Shown piece after piece: positions 8,285-16,061 of a stretch of 42,674 nt of DNA. The translations under genes were made by a program, and so were the position numbers. The notes under the pieces were generated by a model that was not told where the DNA came from, did not search any database, and saw only the letters and a list, made by a program, of their open reading frames with translations. The stretch comes from Desertihabitans aurantiacus (lineage in GTDB: Bacteria; Actinomycetota; Actinomycetes; Propionibacteriales; Propionibacteriaceae). Each line of letters begins with the position of its first letter. The first letter of the stretch is position 1. The stretch is taken from contig NZ_QPKK01000004.1 of NCBI RefSeq assembly GCF_003344635.1, positions 1 through 42,674 of the forward strand, written 5' to 3'.

Positions 8285-8920
8285 TCAGCCGCCGGTGCGG
8301 TGGGTGAGGCGGCCGATCGGCTCCGGCGGCGGGGGTGTCCGCACCAGGTCGGTGAGCCGGCTCCAGGCCTCCCGCAGACCCGACTGCTCCGAGACCGTCC
8401 GGTTGAGGTCGAGGCGCATCCACGGGTGCAGGGCCCCGGTCTGCGTGACGACGAAACCGCGCGCGGCCAGCCACACCATCGGCGGCATCCCGCAGTGACC
8501 GGCCCAGCGGTGCGCGTGGGCCTCCACCGCCACCACACCGCGCCGCAGGCTGCGCGCCGCCAGCGTCTCCACCAGCTGCTGGGCGTGCACCCGCACCTCG
8601 ATCGGGTGCCGGGCGGCGTCGGCGTCCCGGGTGGCAGGTGCGGCCGAGCCGTCGGTGGCGGTGACCGGGTGCAAGCGGGTGATCCGGGCGAGCACCCCCT
8701 CCGAGGTGGTCACCGGGGTGGCCAGCACGTGCGCGCCCATCCGGTCCCCGTCCACCACGGCCAGCCCGCACCAGCCCCACGCCGAGACCGCGGCGCGGAC
8801 GTGCTCGTCGGCCGGGTCGGTGCTCGGGCAGCCGGCGCAGGTCTCCAGGTCGGGCAGGTCGCGGGGCAGCAGCGGGCGCACCCGCGTCCGCCGTCCGCGC
8901 CGGGAGCCGTCGCGGGTCAC
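8285..8920 (-). CDS. GNAT-like N-acetyltransferase family protein
   Basis: A 211-residue soluble protein beginning RRTRVRPLLPRDLPDLETCAGC, an opening typical of GNAT-like proteins in actinobacteria (R-x-L-x-x-x-D-L). The central part (ARRSLRRGVVAVEAHAHRWAGHCG) could be the acetyl-CoA-binding helix, but the canonical Q/RxxGxG/A loop is weak, so the assignment is moderate. A CAGC pair at residues 28-31 is odd for GNATs and might bind metal. The GTG start at 8920 overlaps the stop of the 70-residue membrane gene by 4 nt, so the two are coupled. Confidence 0.55.
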   Translation of the reverse strand: MTRDGSRRGRRTRVRPLLPRDLPDLETCAGCPSTDPADEHVRAAVSAWGWCGLAVVDGDRMGAHVLATPVTTSEGVLARITRLHPVTATDGSAAPATRDADAARHPIEVRVHAQQLVETLAARSLRRGVVAVEAHAHRWAGHCGMPPMVWLAARGFVVTQTGALHPWMRLDLNRTVSEQSGLREAWSRLTDLVRTPPPPEPIGRLTHRTGG

Positions 8921-9129
8921 GGCCGTGACACCGTCCGCGGCCGGGCCAGCCCGACCAGGAAGCCGAGGACCAGCGAGGTCAGCACGCCGGCCAGCAGCAT
9001 GGCCACCCAGCGCCAGCGCCGTACCGCGGCGTGGGCCCGGGCCACGGTGACCGCGGACACCGGGGCCCCGGTCCGCACGTCGTCGCGCCCCCGGGCATCC
9101 GCCCCTCCCCGCGCTGGTTCGGCCGTCAT
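8917..9129 (-). CDS. Small single-pass membrane protein
   Basis: A 70-residue protein with a charged N-terminus (ARGGADARGRDD) and one C-terminal membrane helix at about residues 42-63 (VAMLLAGVLTSLVLGFLVGL). No family is recognised. The ATG at 9129 has no Shine-Dalgarno, but TACCAT sits at -12 to -7, which suggests leaderless transcription. A longer frame starting at 9258 would run through the divergent aminotransferase start and is unlikely. It precedes and overlaps the GNAT-like gene by 4 nt. Confidence 0.6.
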   Translation of the reverse strand: MTAEPARGGADARGRDDVRTGAPVSAVTVARAHAAVRRWRWVAMLLAGVLTSLVLGFLVGLARPRTVSRP

Positions 9130-9135
9130 GTCGTC

Positions 9136-9141
9136 ATGGTA
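9136..9141 (-). promoter_or_regulatory. -10 element of leaderless promoter for the 70-aa membrane gene
   Basis: TACCAT on the minus strand, at -12 to -7 from the ATG at 9129, fits the TANNNT -10 consensus and a transcript starting at the initiation codon. No convincing -35 is seen. Confidence 0.4.
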
Positions 9142-9192
9142 GGTCGTCGGCCACACCGGCGGGCGGTGCCGTCCGGGGCCCGCTGCCGCGGG

Positions 9193-9198
9193 TAGCAT
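9193..9198 (+). promoter_or_regulatory. -10 element of leaderless promoter for the aminotransferase
   Basis: TAGCAT lies 7 nt before the GTG at 9206 and no ribosome-binding site is present, so the aminotransferase mRNA is probably leaderless. It is divergent from the similar element at 9136-9141. Confidence 0.4.
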
Positions 9199-9205
9199 CG
9201 CGGGG

Positions 9206-10534
9206 GTGAGCCTCCCCGAGCAGAGCCCACGGGCACGCCAGGACACGCGGCTGGACACCTGGGCCGGGCGCTACGCCGCCCGCACCCACGGCACCACCGC
9301 CTCGGCCGTGCGCTCGCTCTTCGAGGTCGCCAACCGTCCCGAGGTCGTCTCGCTGGCCGGCGGGATGCCGAACATCGCCGACCTCCCCCTCGACGTCATC
9401 GCCGACAACCTCGCCGCCATGATCGGCAAGGAGGGGCCGAGGGCCATGCAGTACGGCTCCGGCCAGGGCGAGCCCGCGCTGCGCGAGGCGATCACCGAGG
9501 TGATGCGGCTGGAGGGCATCCACGCCCACCGCGACGACGTCACCGTCACCGTCGGCTCCCAGCAGGGCCTCGACCTCGTCACCCGGATCTTCTGCGACCC
9601 GGGCGACGTGGTGCTGGCCGAGGCGCCGTCCTACGTGGGTGCGCTGGGCACCTTCCGCTCCTACCAGACCGACGTCGTGCACGTGGCGATGGACGAGCAC
9701 GGGCTGCAGCCCGAGGCCCTGCGCGAGGCGCTGGTGGCGCTGCAGGCGGCCGGACGCCGGGTGAAGTTCCTCTACACGATCCCCAACTTCCAGAACCCGG
9801 CCGGCGTCACCCAGCCGCTGGAGCGCCGGCAGGAGATCCTCGCGGTGGCCCGCGACCACGAGCTGATGGTGGTCGAGGACAACCCGTACGGGTTGCTCAG
9901 CTTCTCCGGCGAGCCGATCCCGGCGATGCGCAGCCTGGACGCCGACAACGTGCTCTACCTGGGCAGCTTCTCCAAGACCTTCTCCCCCGGCATGCGGGTC
10001 GGCTGGGTGCTGGCCCCGCACGCGGTGCGGGAGAAGCTGGTGCTGGCCCAGGAGTCGGCCACCCTCTGCCCGCCGACGTTCAGCCAGTTCGCCGTCACCA
10101 CCTACCTCACCACCTGCGACTGGCAGGGGCAGGTGGTCAGCTTCCGCGACATGTACCGCACCCGCCGCGACGCCATGCTCGACGGGCTCGCCGAGTTCAT
10201 GCCGGCCGGCACCACCTGGACCCGTCCTGACGGCGGCTTCTTCGTCTGGCTCACCCTGCCCGAGGGGCTGGACTCGCAGGCGATGCTGCCGCGGGCGATC
10301 ACGTCCCGGGTGGCCTACGTACCCGGCTCGGCGTTCTTCGCCGACGGCTTCGGCGCCCGTCACATGCGGGTCTCCTACTGCTACCCGCCGCCGGACCGGA
10401 TCCGCGAGGGCTGCCGCCGCCTGGGCGAGGTGCTGCACCGCGAGCTCGACCTGCACCACACCTTCGGCCTGGACGCCCGCGACGCCGCCACCTCCCCGCC
10501 ACTGACCCGCGGCCCCCGCGCCAACCAGAGCTAG
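9206..10534 (+). CDS. PLP-dependent aminotransferase, class I/II (2-aminoadipate type)
   Basis: A 442-residue fold-type I aminotransferase. Visible signatures are SLAGGMPNIADLPLD near the N-terminus, YGSGQGEPALREAI, the aspartate-containing VVEDNPYGLLSF, and the PLP-lysine loop YLGSFSKTFSPGMRVGW. This set matches the LysN/2-aminoadipate and MocR-like aminotransferase subgroup. No GntR DNA-binding domain is attached, so it is an enzyme rather than a MocR regulator. It transfers amino groups between an amino acid and a 2-oxo acid; the exact substrate is not determined. It starts at GTG 9206, probably leaderless. The next gene on this strand is a Ddl-like ligase 178 nt away. Confidence 0.9.
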   Translation: MSLPEQSPRARQDTRLDTWAGRYAARTHGTTASAVRSLFEVANRPEVVSLAGGMPNIADLPLDVIADNLAAMIGKEGPRAMQYGSGQGEPALREAITEVMRLEGIHAHRDDVTVTVGSQQGLDLVTRIFCDPGDVVLAEAPSYVGALGTFRSYQTDVVHVAMDEHGLQPEALREALVALQAAGRRVKFLYTIPNFQNPAGVTQPLERRQEILAVARDHELMVVEDNPYGLLSFSGEPIPAMRSLDADNVLYLGSFSKTFSPGMRVGWVLAPHAVREKLVLAQESATLCPPTFSQFAVTTYLTTCDWQGQVVSFRDMYRTRRDAMLDGLAEFMPAGTTWTRPDGGFFVWLTLPEGLDSQAMLPRAITSRVAYVPGSAFFADGFGARHMRVSYCYPPPDRIREGCRRLGEVLHRELDLHHTFGLDARDAATSPPLTRGPRANQS

Positions 10535-10671
10535 GCGCCCCACCCCTGCCCCCCGAGAACGTGGATGGCATCTCCGTCACCGCCGGTGTGTCGCGGCGTG
10601 ACGGCGTCCCGCGGCCCCGCTGCGGACACGATCCCAGGGGGCACCACCGAACGAGGAAGGACCTGAGCGAC

Positions 10672-10716
10672 GTGTCCGAGCACCAGAGCACCCAGCAGCG
10701 GAGGAGCCGGCCGTGA
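10672..10716 (+). CDS. Possible 14-residue leader ORF coupled to the Ddl-like gene
   Basis: A GTG at 10672, ten bases after GAGGAAGGA, opens a 14-codon frame (MSEHQSTQQRRSRP) whose TGA overlaps the GTG of the Ddl-like gene (GTGA). The CGGAGGAG site of the downstream gene lies inside it. The arrangement would allow translational coupling. It may equally be chance. Confidence 0.25.
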   Translation: MSEHQSTQQRRSRP

Positions 10717-11663
10717 ACGCACCGGTGATCGTCCTGGCCGGCGGGCTGTCCCACGAACGTGACGTGTCCCTGCGCTCCGGGCGCCGGGTCGCCGAACAGC
10801 TGCAGGACGCCGGGGTGGAGGTGCTCGAGCACGACGTCGACCCCCAGCTGATCAGCACGCTGCGCTCCCATCCCGGTTCGGTGGTGCTTCCGCTGCTGCA
10901 CGGTGAGGCCGGTGAGGACGGCTCCCTGCGTGAGGTGCTGGACCTGCTGGACGTGCCCTACGTCGGCTCCACCGGCGCGGCCTGCCGGGTTGCCTTCGAC
11001 AAGTCGATCGCCACCCGGGTGGTGGCTGAGGCCGGTATCCGCACCCCGCGGCAGGTGGCGCTGCCGCACGAGATCTTCCGCGAGCTCGGCGCCGCCGCGC
11101 TGGTCCGGGCGCTCGGGGAGCAGATCGGGTTCCCGATGATGGTCAAGCCGTCGCGGAGCGGCTCGGCCCTCGGCTGCACCCGGGTGGACCAGCCCGGTGA
11201 GCTGTCCTCGGCGATGGTCGCCGCCTACGCCTACGGCTCGGTCGCGGTGGTGGAGACCTTCATCACCGGCACCGAGGTGGCCGTCGGCGTGGTCGAGGGA
11301 CCGGACGGGCCGCAGGCGCTGCCGGCGGTGGAGATCCGGCCCGAGTCCGGTGTCTACGACTACGCCGCGCGCTACACCGCCGGGGAGACCCGCTTCCTCT
11401 GCCCCGCCGAGATCAGCACCGAGGCCGCCGAGGCGTGCGCCCGGATGGCCCTCGACGTGCACGAGACGCTCGGGCTGGCCCACCTCAGCCGCACCGACAT
11501 CATCGTCGACGAGCAGGGACGTCCGACCTTCCTGGAGACCAACGTCGCACCGGGGCTGACCCCGACCTCGACCGTCCCGATCGCGCTGGAGCAGGCCGGT
11601 CTGGGGCTGGGCCCGGTGCTGCTGCAGCTGGTCGAGCTGGCCCGCGCCCGCCACCGCCCGTGA
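10713..11663 (+). CDS. D-alanine--D-alanine ligase-family ATP-grasp enzyme
   Basis: A 316-residue ATP-grasp ligase of the Ddl size class. The N-terminal loop LAGGLSHERDVSLRSGR matches the substrate-binding start of Ddl proteins. The central region has GFPMMVKPSRSGSALGCTRV, the P-loop-like ATP-grasp segment. The C-terminus has FLETNVAPGLTPTST, corresponding to the usual E-x-N-x-x-PG-x-T-x-x-S metal/substrate motif. It probably joins two D-alanines for peptidoglycan, but actinobacteria often keep a separate main Ddl elsewhere, and this origin-proximal copy may have another D-amino acid or dipeptide substrate. The GTG at 10713 follows GGAGGAG. Its stop overlaps the SURF1 start by 4 nt. Confidence 0.85.
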   Translation: MNAPVIVLAGGLSHERDVSLRSGRRVAEQLQDAGVEVLEHDVDPQLISTLRSHPGSVVLPLLHGEAGEDGSLREVLDLLDVPYVGSTGAACRVAFDKSIATRVVAEAGIRTPRQVALPHEIFRELGAAALVRALGEQIGFPMMVKPSRSGSALGCTRVDQPGELSSAMVAAYAYGSVAVVETFITGTEVAVGVVEGPDGPQALPAVEIRPESGVYDYAARYTAGETRFLCPAEISTEAAEACARMALDVHETLGLAHLSRTDIIVDEQGRPTFLETNVAPGLTPTSTVPIALEQAGLGLGPVLLQLVELARARHRP

Positions 11664-12415
11664 CCGGTGCGGCTCGCGGCGTGCCCGTGCTGGTGACGCG
11701 GCTCAAGCAGGTCGGGGTGGTGCTGCTGGCGCTGGTGATCGCCGGCGCGATGGTCCGCCTCGGCTGGTGGCAGCTCGACGTCTACCGCCAGCAGGCGGAG
11801 GGGTTCGCCCTGCAGCGGGCGGCCGAGCCGGCCCGTCCGCTGGGCGAGGTGGCCCCGCCCGGGGAGCTGCCCGAGGACGGCTACGGCCGCACCGTCACCT
11901 TCGCCGGAGAGTTCTCGGCGTCGCAGCCGCAGTTCCTCATCCCGGTGCCCGGGGAGCCGGGGCGCTACCGGGTGCTGTCGGCGCTCGTGCAGGACGACGG
12001 CAGCACCGTCCCGGTGGTCCGCGGCGTGGCGGCGCTGCCCGACATCGCCGACCCGCCGGCTCCGCCGTCCGGGCCGCAGCAGCTGAGCGGGATCCTGCTG
12101 GCCTCCGAGGCCCGGGTCGACGGTGCGGAACCGGAGCCGGGCGAGCTGGCCTCGGTGCGGCTGTCGGAGGTGGCCCAGTCCTGGGACCCGCCGCTGGTCA
12201 ACGGTTTCGTCACCCTGGACGCCGAGCACGCCGCGGCGCAGGGCCTGGAGCAGGCGGCGGTCACCCTGCCCGAGGGCGAGGGCGAGCTGCGCAACGGCGG
12301 CTACGCCCTGCAGTGGTGGGTGTTCGCCGGATTCGGTCTGGTGCTGGCCGTCCTCATCGCCCGCGACATCGGCCGCAAGGACACCACCCGCGGGGACGAG
12401 GAGCCCGTGGGCTGA
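11660..12415 (+). CDS. SURF1-family cytochrome oxidase assembly protein
   Basis: A 251-residue SURF1-type protein. It has the classical two-helix layout: an N-terminal helix at about residues 17-37 ending in the family signature GWWQL, a large extracytoplasmic domain, and a C-terminal helix preceded by YALQWWVFAGFG. SURF1 proteins help insert heme a into cytochrome aa3 oxidase. The GTG at 11660 overlaps the TGA of the preceding ligase gene (GTGA) and fixes the start. No other oxidase gene is near, so the link to respiration rests on the family only. Confidence 0.88.
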   Translation: MTGAARGVPVLVTRLKQVGVVLLALVIAGAMVRLGWWQLDVYRQQAEGFALQRAAEPARPLGEVAPPGELPEDGYGRTVTFAGEFSASQPQFLIPVPGEPGRYRVLSALVQDDGSTVPVVRGVAALPDIADPPAPPSGPQQLSGILLASEARVDGAEPEPGELASVRLSEVAQSWDPPLVNGFVTLDAEHAAAQGLEQAAVTLPEGEGELRNGGYALQWWVFAGFGLVLAVLIARDIGRKDTTRGDEEPVG

Positions 12416-12430
12416 GGCCCGTGCTCGCGG

Positions 12431-13369
12431 TCACGTCGCGGGTGTCGCGGACGGGAACGCGCGCAGACCCTGCCAGAGGACGAGGACGTCCCACCAGCGC
12501 CGTTCGGCCCCACCCAGAGGGCGGACCGACTCGTAGCCGGCCCGCAGCTGCTGCTGGGCGGATGCCGGCGTCGGACCCCAGTCGGTGAACCGGGTCGCCA
12601 GGTACACGCAGGCGTGCGCCAGGTCGTGCACGCGGTGGCCGACCCCCACCTCGTCGAGGTCGAGCACCCCCACCACCCGGCTGTCCCGGACCAGGAGGTT
12701 GGCCGCGCGGTAGTCCTGGTGCACCGGCTGGGGACGGTCCTCCAGCTCCGGCAGGTCGGTCAGCAGCTCGTCCAGGCGCTGCGCGACGTCGGCCGGCAAC
12801 CGGTGCCCCTCGTCGGCGAGCCAGTGCCGGATGCCGGTCGCGGAGGCGGACGTCCGCGCGCCCCGGGGCAGCCGGTCGTCGGAGCAGTCGGCCAGCGCCT
12901 CGTGCAGCCGTGCCAGGCAGGCGCCGGCGTCCCGCACCGCCGCCTGGTCGGTGACGTCCAGCCACTCCCCGGTCAGCTCCGGCAGCACGGTGAGCGACAG
13001 CCGGCCGAGCGGCCCGGCCCGTACCACCCGGACCCGTCCGTCGACCGCCGGCAACGGTGCCGCCACCGGCAGGCCCTGGGCGCCCAGGGTGCCGAGCACC
13101 GCGGTGGTCGCCTCCAGCACCGGGAACAGCGCCTCGGCCCGCGACCACTTCACCACGAGCTCGCCCCGGTCGGTGGTCACCCACGCAATCGCGTTCTGGT
13201 CGCTGAGGACGACCCGGCGCACCTCGCCGGCCGCGATCGCCCAGCCGTCGCGGAGGGCCGCGGTGAGCCACTCCGAGACGCCCACGAGGTCGTCGAACCC
13301 GAACCGGTCCCGCAGCGCGTCCTGCGCCTCGACCGGCTCCCACAGCATCGACAAACCCGGCGGCAGCAC
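12431..13369 (-). CDS. Aminoglycoside phosphotransferase-like kinase
   Basis: A 312-residue protein of the APH/choline-kinase-like fold. The ATP-binding lysine is in LVVKWSR (Lys74). The catalytic loop VHQDYRAANLLV carries His217, Asp219 and Asn224, and the metal-binding VLDLDEVG carries Asp237/Asp239. All the residues needed for phosphotransfer are present. Proteins of this type phosphorylate drugs, sugars or small alcohols; resistance should not be assumed. The start is GTG 13369, with a -10-like TACGGT just upstream; an ATG at 13348 is an alternative. It converges on SURF1 with 15 nt between stops. Confidence 0.85.
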   Translation of the reverse strand: MLPPGLSMLWEPVEAQDALRDRFGFDDLVGVSEWLTAALRDGWAIAAGEVRRVVLSDQNAIAWVTTDRGELVVKWSRAEALFPVLEATTAVLGTLGAQGLPVAAPLPAVDGRVRVVRAGPLGRLSLTVLPELTGEWLDVTDQAAVRDAGACLARLHEALADCSDDRLPRGARTSASATGIRHWLADEGHRLPADVAQRLDELLTDLPELEDRPQPVHQDYRAANLLVRDSRVVGVLDLDEVGVGHRVHDLAHACVYLATRFTDWGPTPASAQQQLRAGYESVRPLGGAERRWWDVLVLWQGLRAFPSATPAT

Positions 13370-13381
13370 GCCCTCACCGTA

Positions 13382-13399
13382 GAGGGCCCGAGAGCCCTC
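13382..13399. terminator. Hairpin downstream of murQ
   Basis: GAGGGC-CCGAGA-GCCCTC forms a 6-bp stem with a 6-nt loop, 118 nt past the murQ stop and just before the next minus-strand gene. It could end the nagZ-murQ transcript. No U-tract follows, so the call is tentative. Confidence 0.4.
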
Positions 13400-13517
13400 G
13401 CCGCCGGGCCGGGCCGCACGGCGATCGAGCCGCTGGGCACCGGACCGGAACCCGGACGGCGCTCAGCGACCGATCAGCCGGAGGAGGTGTGGCCAGACCG
13501 CAGCGCCCAGCCGCCGG

Positions 13518-14474
13518 TCAGCCCAGGGAGGCCACCGCGGCCCGCACGCCCGAGGGGTCGCCGGCACGGGCCGGGTCGGCGGGGAACCGGGTGGCGGCCT
13601 CGGCCGCGGCCGGCACGGGCGAACCGGCCAGCAGCGCGACCAGGGCGATCTTGATCGCGCTCGGGCCGCCCTCCTGGTGGACGCCCAGCGCCTCGGTCAG
13701 GGCGGCGCGGCAGTCGTCCTCGGGGCGTCCGCTGGCCTGCTCGAGCATCCGGACCGCGCGGGCCCGCAGCTTCTCGTTGGTGGTCAGCACCTCGATCATG
13801 AGGTTGGAGTAGGTGCGTCCGCTGCGCACCATCACCGCGGTCGAGAAGGTGTTGATCACCATCTTCTGGGCGGTGGCGGCCTTCATCCGGGTCGACCCGG
13901 TGACCACCTCCGGTCCCGTCTCCAGCAGCACCGCGACGTCGGCGAGATCGGCCAGCGGCGCCCGCGGGTGGGCGGCGATGATGCCGGTCCGCGCGCCGAC
14001 CTCGGCCGCGCCGAGCAGCGCACCGCGCACGTAGGGCGTACGCCCGCTCGCGGCCAGGCCGACCACCAGGTCATCGGCACGGAAGCCGGCGGCGAGATCG
14101 CGGCCGGCCTGCTCGTCGTCCTCGGCTCCCTCGACCGCCTTGAGGAAGGCGCCCGGTCCGCCGGCCAGGTGCGCGGTGACCAGCTCCGGGCCGACGTTGT
14201 AGGTGGGCACCAGCTCGACCGCGTCGAGCACCCCGAGGCGTCCCGAGGTCCCGGAGCCGACGTAGTGGATGGTGCCGCCGGCGGCCAGGCTCTCCACGCC
14301 GAGCCGCACCAGCGCCGCGACCTGCGGGCGGGCCCGCTCGACCGCTTCCAGGGCGTAGCGGTCCTCGGCGCTGATCATCTCGACCAGCTCGTCGACCTCG
14401 AGCTCGTCCAGGCGCAGCGAGCGCGGGTTGCGCTCCTCGGTGGGCATGCCGTCCAGGCTGACCGGTGCGGTCAT
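13518..14474 (-). CDS. murQ: N-acetylmuramic acid 6-phosphate etherase
   Basis: A 318-residue SIS-domain enzyme that splits the lactyl ether of MurNAc-6-phosphate to give GlcNAc-6-phosphate and D-lactate. The family signature IHYVGSGTSGRLGVLDAVELVPTY spans residues of about 69-92, including the acidic residue Glu87. KAVEGAEDD near 112-120 holds the second conserved acid. VTGSTRMKAATAQKMVINT is the typical C-terminal SIS segment. The ATG at 14474 overlaps the nagZ stop by 4 nt. With nagZ and the divergent kinase it makes a compact route for recovering cell-wall amino sugars. Confidence 0.95.
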   Translation of the reverse strand: MTAPVSLDGMPTEERNPRSLRLDELEVDELVEMISAEDRYALEAVERARPQVAALVRLGVESLAAGGTIHYVGSGTSGRLGVLDAVELVPTYNVGPELVTAHLAGGPGAFLKAVEGAEDDEQAGRDLAAGFRADDLVVGLAASGRTPYVRGALLGAAEVGARTGIIAAHPRAPLADLADVAVLLETGPEVVTGSTRMKAATAQKMVINTFSTAVMVRSGRTYSNLMIEVLTTNEKLRARAVRMLEQASGRPEDDCRAALTEALGVHQEGGPSAIKIALVALLAGSPVPAAAEAATRFPADPARAGDPSGVRAAVASLG

Positions 14475-16018
14475 CGATCGCTCCTCGGGGTGCGGGTTGG
14501 GGTGGCTGTCGCTCGTCGGCTCGGCTCGTCGGGGAGGGGCAGCAGCAGCTCGGCCACCGCCTCGGCGTTGGCCCGCCCGACCCCGTGGCAGTCGACCCGG
14601 GTCGGGACGTCCGGTGCGACGGCGGGCAGCCCGGTGTGCACGACGACCGCGGACGGCGACCGCTCGAGCACGGCGGCGAGCGCGTGGCCCTCCGCGCCGT
14701 CCGGGTAGGGCTCGCGGGTGAGCACCAGGACGGTGCCGGCGTGGTCGAGGGCATCCGTGGCGGGGTCGACGCGGCGGGCCGGCGGCTGGCCGAGCCGACG
14801 GAGCCCGTCGTCGAGCGCGATCTGGAAGGCGGAGGTGGTCCGTCCGGCGGCCAGGTTCTGCCTCCCCCGCAGGTCCACCAGCGCGAGGGGCGGGGTGAGC
14901 ACCGGACGCCCGGTGGTCCGCAGCGCACGACGGGCGGCGTCGCGTCCGGCCTCGGCCAGCGTGGTGAGGGCGGTGTCGACGTCGACGCGGGGCTGCTCCC
15001 TGCGTCGGCGGGCGGCTGCCGCGGCGACGGCGACGCGGCGGTCGGCCTCGGCGGTGGCGGCTCGGTCGAGGGTGCCGTCGACGAACGCGGCGGTCAGGGC
15101 GTCCAGCGCCTGACGGAAGGCGAGCTCGGCGTCCCGCTCGTGCGGGGCGTCCAGGCAGAGCAGGTCGGCTCCCGCCGCGACCGCCGCGACGGCCGCCCGA
15201 CCGATGTCGTCCCCCACCGCCCGCATCCCCAGCGCGTCGGTGATGATCAACCCGTCGAAGCCGTCGGCCCGGAGCCGCTGCGACGACCACGCCGACAGGG
15301 AGGCCGGGTCCGGTCCGAGCTCGGGGACGACCACGTGGGCGGTCATCACCGCCTCGAGCCCGGCACCCACGGCCGTCCGGAACGGCAGCCCGTCGCGGGC
15401 CCCGAGCTCGGCCAGGCCGACATCGAGCACCGGCAGACCGGCGTGGGAGTCGACCTCGGTGGCGCCGTGGCCCGGGTAGTGCTTGGCGCAGGCGGCGGCT
15501 CCACCCGCGGCCGTGCCCCGGACGAAGGCGTCCCCGTGCCGGGCGACCAGCTCGGCGTCGGCGCCGAACGAGCGGGTGCCGATCACCGGGTTGCGCGGCT
15601 GGCTGGCGACGTCGAGGCAGGGCGCCAGGTCGACGTCGATGCCGACCGCGTGCAGCAACGCGCCCAGCGCTCGGCCGATGCGCTCGGTGGTGGCGACGTC
15701 GTCGAGGACCCCCAGGGCGGCGTTGCCGAGGATCGACGACCCCGTGACCGCCTCCAGGCGCGAGACGTCCCCGCCCTCCTCGTCGACCATGATCAACACG
15801 TCGGGGGCGATGGCGTGCAGCTCGTCGCAGAGCCGGCGGGTGGTGATCAGGTCGGGGGTGTTCTCACCGAAGAGGACGACACCGCCGACCCCGTCGAGGA
15901 GAGCCTGGCGCACCCACGCGGGCACGGTCGTGCCGGGAAAGCTGGCCAGCAGGCGGCGCAGACCGGCGCGGGTGGCGTCTGGAGGTCCGTCGTCGCTGGT
16001 CCCGGGCACGAGGGCCAT
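14471..16018 (-). CDS. nagZ: Glycoside hydrolase family 3 beta-N-acetylglucosaminidase
   Basis: A two-domain GH3 enzyme of 515 residues starting at ATG 16018; a much longer in-frame extension overlaps the divergent kinase and is rejected. The N-terminal barrel holds GVVLFGENTPD, VDEEGGDVSRL, CAKHYPGHGATEVDSH (residues 178-192, with the Asp190-Ser-His192 dyad of NagZ-type enzymes) and the nucleophile loop IITDALGM (Asp261). A C-terminal GH3 alpha/beta domain follows (about 320-500), as in Bacillus NagZ but not the short enteric form. No signal peptide is seen, so it would act in the cytosol on imported GlcNAc-MurNAc fragments. It is coupled to murQ. Confidence 0.93.
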   Translation of the reverse strand: MALVPGTSDDGPPDATRAGLRRLLASFPGTTVPAWVRQALLDGVGGVVLFGENTPDLITTRRLCDELHAIAPDVLIMVDEEGGDVSRLEAVTGSSILGNAALGVLDDVATTERIGRALGALLHAVGIDVDLAPCLDVASQPRNPVIGTRSFGADAELVARHGDAFVRGTAAGGAAACAKHYPGHGATEVDSHAGLPVLDVGLAELGARDGLPFRTAVGAGLEAVMTAHVVVPELGPDPASLSAWSSQRLRADGFDGLIITDALGMRAVGDDIGRAAVAAVAAGADLLCLDAPHERDAELAFRQALDALTAAFVDGTLDRAATAEADRRVAVAAAAARRRREQPRVDVDTALTTLAEAGRDAARRALRTTGRPVLTPPLALVDLRGRQNLAAGRTTSAFQIALDDGLRRLGQPPARRVDPATDALDHAGTVLVLTREPYPDGAEGHALAAVLERSPSAVVVHTGLPAVAPDVPTRVDCHGVGRANAEAVAELLLPLPDEPSRRATATPTRTPRSDR

Positions 16019-16061
16019 GCAACCACATGGTCTGGACCTCTCGGGGTAGCGTTCGCTGTCG

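Noticed and set aside
13345-13360. A fourth copy of the TGTCGA motif at the start of the phosphotransferase gene
   Set aside because: Only TTTGTCGAT matches. The CG and GACTAG parts are missing and the surroundings are G+C-rich.
12431-13369. Calling the phosphotransferase an antibiotic-resistance gene
   Set aside because: The APH fold includes many metabolic kinases, and no substrate-specific feature is visible.
13489-13812. A plus-strand frame opposite murQ preceded by a good GGAGGAGG sequence
   Set aside because: Its product has no structure or motif and it lies wholly antisense to the murQ 3' end. The Shine-Dalgarno-like run is common in this base composition.
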